Source: Roseomonas gilardii subsp. gilardii
Lineage (GTDB): Bacteria; Pseudomonadota; Alphaproteobacteria; Acetobacterales; Acetobacteraceae
Direction of reading: 5' to 3'
DNA: 64,000 nt
NCBI RefSeq assembly: GCF_023078375.1
Contig: NZ_CP095554.1
Location: forward strand, 3,650,501 to 3,714,500
Position 1 is the first letter of the stretch. Each line of letters starts with the position of its first letter. Below are positions 8,871-19,504 of the stretch, piece by piece. Both the position numbers and the translations under genes were made by a program. The notes below the pieces were generated by a model, which ran no database searches, was not told the DNA's origin, and worked only from the letters and a program-made list of their open reading frames with translations.

Positions 8871-9110
8871 ATGTTCCGTCGCCTCGCGCTGGCCGCGATT
8901 CTCGTCGCCGCCGGGTCGTTTTTCCGCCCGCCGGCCGCAGGGGCTTCGCAGTCCCCCGGCCTGCACCGGCCACAGCCGGCCCCGGAAGAGCTGATCGAGG
9001 TCCGCTCCTACTCGGGACGTTCGCGCTCCGCCTCGGTCCGTACCCGCAGCCATTATTTCCGGCCGGCCAGCCGGAATGTCAGCCGCGGCCTGCGCGCCCG
9101 GCTGCACTGA
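8871..9110 (+). CDS. Small secreted protein of unknown function
   Basis: A 79-aa product with a clear Sec signal peptide (MFRRLALAAILVAAG, cleavage after the AAGA region) followed by a short Arg/Ser-rich mature part. The ATG at 8871 is supported by GGAGA 5 nt upstream, while an in-frame ATG at 8838 lacks a site. The mature part is basic, with several RS and SR pairs and no cysteines or recognisable domain. It lies 96 bp after the TRAP binding protein. A GCAACC/GGTTGC hairpin (8839-8853) sits between them. Confidence 0.55.
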   Translation: MFRRLALAAILVAAGSFFRPPAAGASQSPGLHRPQPAPEELIEVRSYSGRSRSASVRTRSHYFRPASRNVSRGLRARLH

Positions 9111-9119
9111 GGCCCGTCT

Positions 9120-9147
9120 CCGGGGAGAGGCAGGAGCCTCGCCCCGG
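9120..9147. terminator. Candidate bidirectional terminator hairpin
   Basis: CCGGGGAGAGGC and GCCTCGCCCCGG form a 12-bp stem with one mismatch around a 4-nt AGGA loop. It lies between the 3' ends of two convergent genes (the 9110 end and argJ). No strong T-run follows, so confidence is moderate. Confidence 0.5.
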
Positions 9148-9155
9148 ACGCCGTT

Positions 9156-10390
9156 TCAGCTCCGGTAGGAGCCGTTGATGTCGATATAGCCGTGGGTGAG
9201 ATCGCAGGTCCAAACCGTGGCCTTGCCCTCGCCCAGGCCGAGATCCACCTCGATCTCGATCTCGCGCCCCTTCATGTGGGCGACCACCGGGGCCTCGTCA
9301 TAGCCCGGCACCACGCCGCCCTCGCGCGCCATCCAGGTGCCGCCGACCGCCACGGAAAGCCGGTCGCGGTCCGCCGGTTCGCCCGCCTTGCCGACGGCCA
9401 TGACGATACGGCCCCAGTTCGCGTCCTCGCCGGCGATGGCGGTCTTCACCAGCGGCGAGTTGGCGATGGCCAGCGCCACCACCTTGGCCGAGGCGTCGGA
9501 GACCGCGCCGCGCACCGCCACCTGGATCAGCTTCTGCGCACCCTCGCCATCCCGCACCACCTGGAGGGCCAGTTCGTGCAGCAGCCCGGCCAGCGCCTGG
9601 CGGAAGCCGTCCAGGATCTCGCCGCCCTCCGCCGGAACCTCGGGATGCTCCGCCTGTCCGGTGGCGAAGAGAAGCACCGTGTCGGAGGTGGATGTGTCGC
9701 TGTCCACCGTGGTGCAGTTGAAGGAGGTCTCGACCCCCGCCTTCAGCGCCGATTGCAGCGCGGCGGCGGAATCCTCGCATCCGTCGCCACGAAGCAGAGC
9801 ATCGTCGCCATGTCGGGCGCGATCATGCCCGAGCCCTTGGCGATGCCGGTGATGGTCACCGTCGCGCCGCCGATCCGCGCCTGCCGCGTCACAGCCTTGG
9901 GGAAGGTGTCGGTGGTCATGATGCCGCGTGCCGCCTCCGCCCAGGCTTCCGGCGAGAGGGCGTCATGCAGGGCCGGCAGGGCGGCGGTCAGCTTCTCGTG
10001 CGGCAGCACCTCGCCGATCACGCCGGTGGAGGCCAGGAAGACCTCGGAGGGCGCGCAGCCGACCAGCTTCGCCGCCGCCTCGGCGGAAAGCCGTGCCGCT
10101 TCCTCGCCCGCCCGGCCGGTGAAGACATTGGCGTTGCCGGCATTCACCACCACCGCCCGCGCCGTGCCGCCGGCCAGGGCCTTGCGGCACCAGTCCACCG
10201 GGGCGCCGGGGCACTTCGACTTCGTGAAGACGCCCGCCACGGTGGTGCCGGGGGCGAAGACCATCATCATCAGGTCGTCTCGCCCCTTGTAGCGGATGCC
10301 CGCCGCCACCGTGCCGAGGCGGACGCCCGCGAGGGGCGGCAGGGCGGGCATGGGCACCGCGAGGGGGGAAACCGGAAGGTCCTTGGCCAT
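9156..10390 (-). pseudogene. argJ: ArgJ glutamate N-acetyltransferase, split by a one-base frameshift
   Basis: Bifunctional ornithine acetyltransferase / N-acetylglutamate synthase of the cyclic arginine pathway. The first frame (from ATG 10390) carries the alpha chain and the self-cleavage region ending in IAPDMATML, where the Thr is the nucleophile. It then reads out of frame near 9773-9781 and stops at 9743. The second frame resumes the beta chain ([19 protein letters not shown], ending DINGSYRS). The total span is one base short of 412 codons. Restoring one G (GCGAGG to GCGGAGG) rejoins the frames to about 411 aa, the normal length. No slippery heptamer is apparent, so a sequence error or a real mutation is more likely than programmed shifting. 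Confidence 0.9.
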
Positions 10391-10466
10391 AAGGTGTTCT
10401 CAGCTCAACGCGTCAGGTCAATGGTTCGGTTCAGCGGCCTGTCCGGCGCCATGTTCGGCGCCGTGT

Positions 10467-11408
10467 TCAGCGCTTCTGGGCGGGCGCGGGCGGCGTGGCG
10501 CCGTCCAGCGGCGAGGGCTGGCGCTGCGGCGTGCCGTCGAGGTTGAAGCGCTCCACCTGGGCCCCGGCCTTGTACTTCTCCAGGGCGGCGTTCACCGCCT
10601 CCTCGAAGGCCGCCTGGCGCAGGGTGGCGCGCTGCTCCTCGAAGGTCTTGGGCGGCGCGGCGCGGCGTTCCTCGACCTTGATGATGTGCCAGCCGAAGGC
10701 GGACTTCACCGGCTCCGGGCTGATCTGGCCGGGCTTCAGCGCGAAGGCGGCCTCGGCGAATTCCGGCACCATGTCGGACTTCTTGAAGAAGCCCAGGTCG
10801 CCGCCATTGCCCTTGCCGCTGGGGTCGGTCGAGTATTTCTGCGCGATCGCGCTGAAATCCGCCCCCGGCTTCTTCACCTCGGCCAGGACCTTCTCCGCCT
10901 CCTCCTTGCTGGCGACGAGGATGTGGCGCGCATGCACCTCCTCCTCGGCGGGCTGGCTCTTCTGCTCGGCCTCGAAGCGCTTGCGCAGCGCCTCGTCGGT
11001 CAGGGACGGGGCCACGTCGCGGCGGATCAGCGCCTGCTGCAGTTCCTGGTCCGTGGCGACGGCGATGCGGTGCTGCACCTCGGGGTCCTTCTCCAGGCCC
11101 TGGGCGCGGGCGGCGGCGGCCACCGCCTTCTGCGCGATGAGCTGGTCCACGATCAGCGGGAAGAGCACCTGCGGCGGGGCGTTGCGCGCCTCGGCCGGCA
11201 GGTCCTGCGCCGCGTCGCGGACATCGCTCAGGCGGATCTCCTCGCCATTCACCTTGGCCACCACCGGGTCGGTGGACTGCTGCGCCGCCGGGGCCGTGCC
11301 CGGTGCCGGGTTGGGTGCCGCCGTCTGCGCCAGGGCGGCGCCCGCCAGCGGGAGGGCCAGGGGTCCGGACAGCAGTCCGAGCGACAGGATCAGAACAGGG
11401 AAGCGCAT
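10467..11408 (-). CDS. Secreted parvulin-type peptidyl-prolyl isomerase (PpiC/PrsA-like)
   Basis: A periplasmic folding factor of 313 aa. It has a signal peptide (about residues 1-28, ending AGAALAQ), a helical N-terminal chaperone domain, and a parvulin domain with the signature VHARHILVAS, GGDLGFF and AFGWHIIKVE at about residues 165-260. The tail is Gln/Pro-rich. I chose the ATG at 11408 because it starts the signal peptide. The frame is open further upstream without coding character. It is transcribed toward argJ with a 76-bp gap, and in alphaproteobacteria this pair commonly neighbours secA. Confidence 0.9.
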   Translation of the reverse strand: MRFPVLILSLGLLSGPLALPLAGAALAQTAAPNPAPGTAPAAQQSTDPVVAKVNGEEIRLSDVRDAAQDLPAEARNAPPQVLFPLIVDQLIAQKAVAAAARAQGLEKDPEVQHRIAVATDQELQQALIRRDVAPSLTDEALRKRFEAEQKSQPAEEEVHARHILVASKEEAEKVLAEVKKPGADFSAIAQKYSTDPSGKGNGGDLGFFKKSDMVPEFAEAAFALKPGQISPEPVKSAFGWHIIKVEERRAAPPKTFEEQRATLRQAAFEEAVNAALEKYKAGAQVERFNLDGTPQRQPSPLDGATPPAPAQKR

Positions 11409-11741
11409 CAGACAAGTCCGGTCGAAAAGGGCGCGGCACCATGACGCGCATGCCGCGGGACGGCAAGGCACGCCTCCGTACCGAAACCTTTCGCCGCAGC
11501 CCGGCCGGGCAACAGGCCGAAACACGGGGCCAGCGCCGCGCCGGTGCGGCGGGCGGGGCGAGAATCCGCCGACGGCGCCCGCTTCCTCCCCTATCCTCCG
11601 TTTTGGAGCCGCCCCGGACAGGGGCGCCCGAGGGAGGAGAAGACCCATGCCCGACCGGATGCCGGCCCCCGTTCCGGAGCCGCCCATCATCCATCGCCGC
11701 CGGATCGCCCCGGCCGGCGCCCATCCTCACGGAACGGCTCC

Positions 11742-13322
11742 GTGGGCGGAAGCGTGCTCGCCGTGGCGTTCCTGGCCTTGTCCGGCTGCTTTCCGGCGGC
11801 GGCCCAGGCGCCCTCCCCCGGTCCCGGAACCGGCCAGGATGGTGGCGAGACCGCCCGCTGTGCCGCCCTGGCGGGGATGCGCATCGAGGATACCAACCTG
11901 CTTTCCGCCACCGCCGTCCCGGCTGCGGGGGACCTGCCGGCGCATTGCCGGGTGCTGGGCTATGTCCGCCCGGCGATCAATTTCGAGCTGCGCCTGCCGC
12001 TCTCCGGCTGGAACGGCAAGTTCTACATGACCGGCTGCGGCGGCTATTGCGGCAAGGTCCTGGCCGATGCGCCCGGCTTCACCAATGCCCTGAATTACGG
12101 GCTGCGGCGCGGCTATGCCGCCGCGACCACGGATTCCGGCCATTGGGGCACCGGCTCCACCGATGGGCGCTGGGCCTGGAACAACCGGCTGGCGGAGATC
12201 GACTGGGGCACGCGGGCGGTGCCGGAGGTGACGCGCGTTTCCAAACTGCTGGTCAACGCGCTTTATGAGCGCCCCGCCGCGAAGTCCTATTTCGCCGGCT
12301 GCTCCACCGGCGGGCGGCAGGCGCTGATGGAGGCGCAGCGCTTCCCGGATGATTTCGACGGCATCATCGCCGGCTCCCCGGCGCTGGACTATACCGGCCT
12401 CGTCGCCACCGCCATGGCCTGGACCAGCCGCGCCAATGCCGGGCCGGATGGCAAGAGGATCTTCGACCCCGCCCATACGCCCCTGGTGCAGAAGGCCGTG
12501 GCCGAGGCCTGCGACGGTGCCGACGGGCTGAAGGACGGGCTCATCTCCGACCCGCGCCATTGCGGGTTCGACCCGGCGAAGCTGCAATGCGCCGCCGGGC
12601 AGAACGGGCCGGACTGCCTGAGCGAGGCCGAGGCCGGGGTGCTGAAGGCCTGGTACGCCCCGCCGCGCAACAGCCGGGGGGAGGCCCTCTATCCCGGCGG
12701 CATCCCGCTGGGCTCGGAGCCCTTCTGGCCCGTCTGGCTGGCCGGCACCGCCACGACGCCGCCGCTCAATCCGCTCTTCAACCGGGACTTCCTCCGCTAC
12801 ATGGCCTTCGCCGAGGACCCGGGCGAGGGCTATGACCCCCTCACCTTCGATTTCGACCGCGATCCGCCGCGCCTGGCGGCCATGGGCGCGCTGTACAACG
12901 CCACCTCGCCCGACCTCGCCCGCTTCCGCGCCCGGGGCGGGAAGCTGATCGTCTATCACGGCTGGGCGGATGCGATCGTGACGCCGGAGCGGACGGTCCA
13001 GTGGTTCGAGGCGGCCGCCGCCGCCGCCGGTGGCCGCGACGCCATGGGGGCTACGGCCCGGCTCTTCATGCTGCCGGGCTTCGACCATTGCGGCCTGTCG
13101 AATGCCGGGCCGGGCATCGACCAGAACGGTTTCGACCCGCTGAGCGCGCTGGAAGCCTGGGTCGAGCGCGGCGAGGCGCCGGCGCAACTGGCCACCGCCA
13201 AGACCGCTCCGGATGGGCAGCGCCTCTGGAGCCGCCCCGCCTGCCCCTGGCCACAGGTGCCGCGCCATGACGGCAAGGGGCCGGTCACGGAGGCGGCGAG
13301 CTTCACCTGCGCCGATCCGTGA
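11742..13322 (+). CDS. Tannase/feruloyl esterase family protein (5' end uncertain)
   Basis: A secreted alpha/beta-hydrolase of the tannase family, acting on esters of phenolic acids. Visible features are WNGKFYMTGCGGYCG, the nucleophile elbow GCSTGGRQ, IVYHGWADAIV (acid) and GFDHCG (catalytic His with Cys), and a calcium-site-like Asp-rich segment. Paired cysteines fit a periplasmic or extracellular protein. The N-terminus is unclear. The frame contains a signal-like stretch with LSGC and AAAQA, and the start given is GTG 11742. The well-placed GGAGG site at about 11635 precedes an ATG at 11647 in another frame, and a single missing base between them would join the two. It is convergent with the symporter gene. 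Confidence 0.85.
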   Translation: MGGSVLAVAFLALSGCFPAAAQAPSPGPGTGQDGGETARCAALAGMRIEDTNLLSATAVPAAGDLPAHCRVLGYVRPAINFELRLPLSGWNGKFYMTGCGGYCGKVLADAPGFTNALNYGLRRGYAAATTDSGHWGTGSTDGRWAWNNRLAEIDWGTRAVPEVTRVSKLLVNALYERPAAKSYFAGCSTGGRQALMEAQRFPDDFDGIIAGSPALDYTGLVATAMAWTSRANAGPDGKRIFDPAHTPLVQKAVAEACDGADGLKDGLISDPRHCGFDPAKLQCAAGQNGPDCLSEAEAGVLKAWYAPPRNSRGEALYPGGIPLGSEPFWPVWLAGTATTPPLNPLFNRDFLRYMAFAEDPGEGYDPLTFDFDRDPPRLAAMGALYNATSPDLARFRARGGKLIVYHGWADAIVTPERTVQWFEAAAAAAGGRDAMGATARLFMLPGFDHCGLSNAGPGIDQNGFDPLSALEAWVERGEAPAQLATAKTAPDGQRLWSRPACPWPQVPRHDGKGPVTEAASFTCADP

Positions 13323-13821
13323 GGGCGGGCCCGGCCGTTTCCCACCCAGGGGAAGGAGGGTGGGAAGGAGGGTGGGAAGCGGCCGGGACCGGGCGGGGGC
13401 CGGGATGCGCCGGTCCATGGGCGCGCCCTCCGGATGGGTAGAAGGTTCCGGCCTGGTTTCCCGGGCCGGGCGGCACGAGGCCGGGGGTGCCCGCCTCTCC
13501 ATCGCCATGGCCAGGAGAGGCCGCCCTCCGTGCCGCTTCAGGGTTTTAGCGTTTTAGGATTTTAGTCCTTTATCTGCCTGAGGGGGTGCTGTCCGGGCTG
13601 TCGCCACGAAGGCAGATGGCGACGCGGCAGGGCGGTTCGTTGATTTTATTCCCATATCCCGGGGTGGCTCTGGGAGGCAAGGACTGTTTGGGGGTTGTGC
13701 GACGGCGGGGCGCGTGCCCCCGGGGGACAAGCTCCGCGGGGGAAAGGCCCCGCCTCTCTCCCGGGGATGGCCAGGGGAAGCCAGGATGGCCACCCCCGCA
13801 TGACGCATGTCGCCTTTCGTA
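13323..13821. other. 499-bp intergenic region with G-rich tandem repeat
   Basis: The gap lies between the convergent tannase and symporter genes. It contains a 12-bp G-rich tandem repeat (13351-13376), three closely spaced TTTTAG motifs (13543-13565) that are unusually AT-rich for this genome, and a run of C/G palindromes around 13708-13790. I see no convincing gene in it. Open frames on either strand lack ribosome binding sites and typical codon use. Confidence 0.5.
13349..13376 (+). repeat. G-rich tandem repeat with G-quadruplex potential
   Basis: Two copies of a GGAAGGAGGGTG unit, with flanking G-runs, give at least four G3 tracts separated by loops of 5, 1, 5 and 1 nt on the + strand. 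It lies 27 bp downstream of the tannase stop codon. Confidence 0.5.
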
Positions 13822-15312
13822 TCAGGCCGCCCGCGCTGTCCGCTCCGGCTGCACCACGCGCAGCACCAGATTGGCCACCACGGCCACCAGCACATTCAGC
13901 ACCAGGGCCAGGAGGCCGACATAGGCCGTATAGGTCTCGCCGCCGAAGACCAGGCTGTGCAGCGGCTTCAGCCCGTCGCTCCAGGCCATCCAGGAGCCGC
14001 CGAGGAAGCCGGCCGCCCAGCCCAGCAGCAGCGGGCCGCCGCGGAACCAGTGGGTGAAGAGGCCGAAGACCACCGCCGGGAAGGTCTGCAGAATCCAGAG
14101 CCCGCCCAGGAGATGGAGGTCCAGCGCGAACTGGGTCGGCAGGAAGAGGATGCAGGCCAGCGCCCCCACCTTCACCACCAGCGAGGTGACCTTGGCGACC
14201 TGCGCCTCCCCGGCATGGGAGACCTGCGGGTTCACATAGGCCTTCCAGAAATTGCGGGTGAAGAGGTTGGCGGCACCGATGCTCATCACCGCCGCCGGCA
14301 CCAGCGCGCCGATGGCGATGGCGGCGAAGGCGAAGCCGGCGAACCAGCTGTCGAACAGCGCCTTGAAGAGCAGCGGCACGACGGCCGTCGGGGTGGCGGT
14401 CACGATCCCCGCCGCATGGGCCATGTAGCCCATCAGCGCGATCAGGCCGAGCAGGATGGTATAGGCCGGCAGCAGCACCGCGTTCTTGCGGATCGTGTTG
14501 CCCGAGTTGCTGGCGAAGATGCCGGTCAGCGTGTGCGGGTACATGAAGGCCGCCATCGCGGAGCCCAGCGCCAGGCTGGCATAGGGCAGGTACTGGCTGG
14601 GCGCCAGGATCAGGCCGGTGGTGCCGCCCTTGGCCGCGAAGACCCGCTCCGCCGAGGCGAAGACATTGGCATAGCCGCCGAGCTTCATCGGGATGATGGC
14701 CACCGCCACGATCACCACGATGTAGATCATGATGTCCTTGACGAAGGCGATCAGCGCCGGCGCCCGCAGCCCCGAGGAGTAGGTGTAGAGGGCCAGGATG
14801 AGGAAGGCGACGGCCAGCGGCACCTCCCCGGTCAGGCCCAGCGCCGCCAGCACCACCTCCATACCCACGAGCTGGAGGGCGATATAGGGCATGGTGGCGA
14901 GCACGCCGGTGATGGCCACCGCCAGTTCCAGGGGCCGGGAATTGTAGCGGGCATGCACCACGTCGGCCGCCGTCACATGCCCGCCCGCGGCCGCCACGGC
15001 CCAGAGCTTCGGCATGATGGCGAAGACGATCGGGTAGACGATGATCGTATAGGGCAGGGCGAAGAAGCCGTAGGCGCCGACCGCATAGACCACCGCCGGG
15101 ACGGCGATCACCGTATAGGCGGTGTAGAAGTCGCCGCCGACCAGGAACCAGGTGATCCAGGTGCCGAAGGTGCGGCCGCCCAGCCCCCATTCGTCCAGAT
15201 GCGCCAGGGTCTCGGGCCGGCGCCAGCGGGCCGCGAAGAAGCCCATGGCCGTGACCAGGACGAAGAAGCTGATGAAGACCCAGAGGGCCGTCCAGTCGAT
15301 GCCGCCGCTCAC
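13822..15312 (-). CDS. Sodium:solute symporter (SSS family, MctP-like)
   Basis: An inner-membrane Na+-coupled permease of about 496 aa with roughly 13 hydrophobic segments. The pairing with a short DUF3311 protein and the sequence resemble the rhizobial monocarboxylate permease MctP, which takes up lactate, pyruvate and similar acids. That substrate is inference. The start is GTG 15312, which overlaps the upstream DUF3311 stop codon as GTGA and has GGAGGAG 7-8 nt before it. The overlap indicates translational coupling. The protein ends in Arg-rich RVVQPERTARAA. Uptake of organic acids would fit the neighbouring tannase-type esterase, but the two genes converge and do not form an operon. Confidence 0.88.
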   Translation of the reverse strand: MSGGIDWTALWVFISFFVLVTAMGFFAARWRRPETLAHLDEWGLGGRTFGTWITWFLVGGDFYTAYTVIAVPAVVYAVGAYGFFALPYTIIVYPIVFAIMPKLWAVAAAGGHVTAADVVHARYNSRPLELAVAITGVLATMPYIALQLVGMEVVLAALGLTGEVPLAVAFLILALYTYSSGLRAPALIAFVKDIMIYIVVIVAVAIIPMKLGGYANVFASAERVFAAKGGTTGLILAPSQYLPYASLALGSAMAAFMYPHTLTGIFASNSGNTIRKNAVLLPAYTILLGLIALMGYMAHAAGIVTATPTAVVPLLFKALFDSWFAGFAFAAIAIGALVPAAVMSIGAANLFTRNFWKAYVNPQVSHAGEAQVAKVTSLVVKVGALACILFLPTQFALDLHLLGGLWILQTFPAVVFGLFTHWFRGGPLLLGWAAGFLGGSWMAWSDGLKPLHSLVFGGETYTAYVGLLALVLNVLVAVVANLVLRVVQPERTARAA

Positions 15313-15491
15313 CGGTTCTCCTCCCGCTTCCGGAAGGCGCGGTAGCAGAGCCAGGTGAGGAAGGAGGAGATCGGCACCCAGAGGAGCTGGTACCAGTAGA
15401 AGAAGGGGAAGCCGAAGAGCTCCGGCTGCATATGATTGTAGAAGGGGACCCAGAGCAGCCCGACAAAGGGCAGCAGAAGCAGAACCCACAT
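15309..15491 (-). CDS. DUF3311 small membrane protein, symporter partner
   Basis: A 60-aa protein with two hydrophobic stretches (LLLLPFVGLLWVPF and YQLLWVPISSFLTWL) and a basic C-terminus. DUF3311 proteins are regularly encoded directly before SSS-family permeases and may be needed for their assembly, although this is not well established. GGAGG lies 8 nt before the ATG at 15491. The stop codon overlaps the symporter's GTG start by four bases. Confidence 0.85.
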   Translation of the reverse strand: MWVLLLLPFVGLLWVPFYNHMQPELFGFPFFYWYQLLWVPISSFLTWLCYRAFRKREENR

Positions 15492-15714
15492 GGACGTTGC
15501 CTCCGAATCCGCGCCTGGAGGGCGCGGAAGCGACAGAAAGGCTGACCTGTCCTGCCGCCGTCCGGCAATTTTCTTCTCTGTAAGAAACGGGCCCCTCCCC
15601 CTCCGGCCCAATCACCCTTTCGCGCGCCCGGCCCGGCGGTGGTCCGGCGGCGGCCCCTCAACTTTCCCCCACCACTTTTCCCGGGGCATGGGGCCGGGCT
15701 GCGCCGCCATTTCG

Positions 15715-15743
15715 TTGACCCCGTACCCGCTGGCCCCTATCTG
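15715..15743 (+). promoter_or_regulatory. Predicted secA promoter
   Basis: TTGACC (15715-15720) and TATCTG (15738-15743) are separated by 17 bp and match the housekeeping sigma-factor consensus well. Transcription would begin near 15750, leaving a leader of about 90 nt. Confidence 0.55.
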
Positions 15744-15755
15744 TCCGGCGGCATA

Positions 15756-15778
15756 CCCGGCGGCCCTTTGCCGCCGGG
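15756..15778 (+). promoter_or_regulatory. Stable hairpin in the secA leader
   Basis: CCCGGCGGC and GCCGCCGGG form a perfect 9-bp stem with a CCTTT loop. It begins just downstream of the predicted start site, about 60 nt before the secA ATG. It could affect mRNA stability or translation. No SecM-like gene is present. Confidence 0.5.
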
Positions 15779-15839
15779 GCGATGCCGCGCCCGCGGGACC
15801 GCTCCTGCCCCCGGGAGCCTGGAGAGACCCGGAAAGCAC

Positions 15840-18577
<2,738 letters not shown>

Positions 18578-19435
18578 ATGGCACGACCGCCGCGAAGCTT
18601 AGGCTGCATCCTCGACTACCAGGCCTCCGGGCCGAGCACCTTCGTCTTCGCGGTCCGTCCCTCGGACGACCCGGCCGCCCGCCAGGCGATCCTGCGGGAA
18701 AGCCTGAGCCTTTCCACGGGCGAGGCCGGCGAGGAGTGGCGCAGCGTGGACGGCATCCGCTGGCTGCGCGTCCTGGCCCCGGCCGGCCCCCTGCAACTGC
18801 GCTATGAGGCCGAGGTGCAGGGCGAGCCGGTGGTGCATGACCCCGCGGGGATCACGGAACTCCCCGTCCAGCAGGTGCCGCAGACGGCGCTGCATTTCCT
18901 CCTCCCCAGCCGGTATTGCGAGAGCGACCGCCTCACCGGCTTCGCCCAGGCGCAGTTCGGCGGGCTGGCCCAGGGGCATTCCCGCGTGGCCGCGATCTGC
19001 GACTTCATCTACCAGCGCACCGCCTATCAGCGCGGCAGCACCGATGTGCGGACCACCGCGCTGGACGTGCTGACGGATGCCGCGGGCGTATGCCGCGATT
19101 TCGCGCATCTGGGCATCGCCCTGACCCGTGCGCTGGGCATTCCCGCGCGTTTCCTGGCCGCTTATGCGCCGCATCTCCAGCCGCCGGATTTCCACGCGAT
19201 CTTCGAGGCGCTGCTGATGGGGCCGGAGGGGCCGTGCTGGTACGTCTTCGACGCCACCCGCCAGACCGCGCTGGACGGGGTGGCCCGCATCGCCGTGGGG
19301 CAGGACGCCTCGCAGGTGGCCTTCTGCTCCATCTGGGGCAATGCCAAGGCCACTGGCATGCAGATCCGCTGTGACCCGGAACCGGGCGCCGCGCGGGAGT
19401 GGACCACGGCGGCGGTGTCGGTGTCGGGGGCCTGA
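18578..19435 (+). CDS. Transglutaminase-like family protein
   Basis: A 285-aa protein of the bacterial transglutaminase-like/arylesterase-type family. These proteins have a cysteine-protease fold and are poorly characterised. The catalytic triad is visible: Cys in AAGVCRDFAHLG (about residue 173), His in PDFHAIFE (about 206) and Asp in FDATRQT (about 225). An N-terminal beta-rich domain precedes it. There is no signal peptide. The ATG follows the secA stop codon directly, implying co-transcription. No function in secretion is implied by that. Confidence 0.8.
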   Translation: MARPPRSLGCILDYQASGPSTFVFAVRPSDDPAARQAILRESLSLSTGEAGEEWRSVDGIRWLRVLAPAGPLQLRYEAEVQGEPVVHDPAGITELPVQQVPQTALHFLLPSRYCESDRLTGFAQAQFGGLAQGHSRVAAICDFIYQRTAYQRGSTDVRTTALDVLTDAAGVCRDFAHLGIALTRALGIPARFLAAYAPHLQPPDFHAIFEALLMGPEGPCWYVFDATRQTALDGVARIAVGQDASQVAFCSIWGNAKATGMQIRCDPEPGAAREWTTAAVSVSGA

Positions 19436-19504
19436 GTGTGGAGGTTCAACCCCTAATAGGTTGGAGAGCGTTCCGTGCTGGCAACTTCAAGCCCCGGGCT
19501 TCAT

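Larger units (their letters stand above)
15492..15839. other. 348-bp divergent intergenic region upstream of secA
   Basis: This region separates the leftward DUF3311-symporter operon from rightward secA. It contains a good sigma-70-type promoter (15715-15743) and a stable 9-bp hairpin (15756-15778) in the presumed secA leader. The left half is C-rich with no recognisable gene. Confidence 0.5.

Noticed and set aside
13708-13735. GC palindrome shared loosely with 24907-24930 (CGCGTGCCCCC then GGGGGA)
   Set aside because: The shared part is short and GC-rich enough to arise by chance; without a genome search I cannot call it a repeat family.
13646-15345. Long frames on both strands over the symporter gene
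   Set aside because: The membrane-helix pattern, GTGA overlap and ribosome binding site identify the single real frame.
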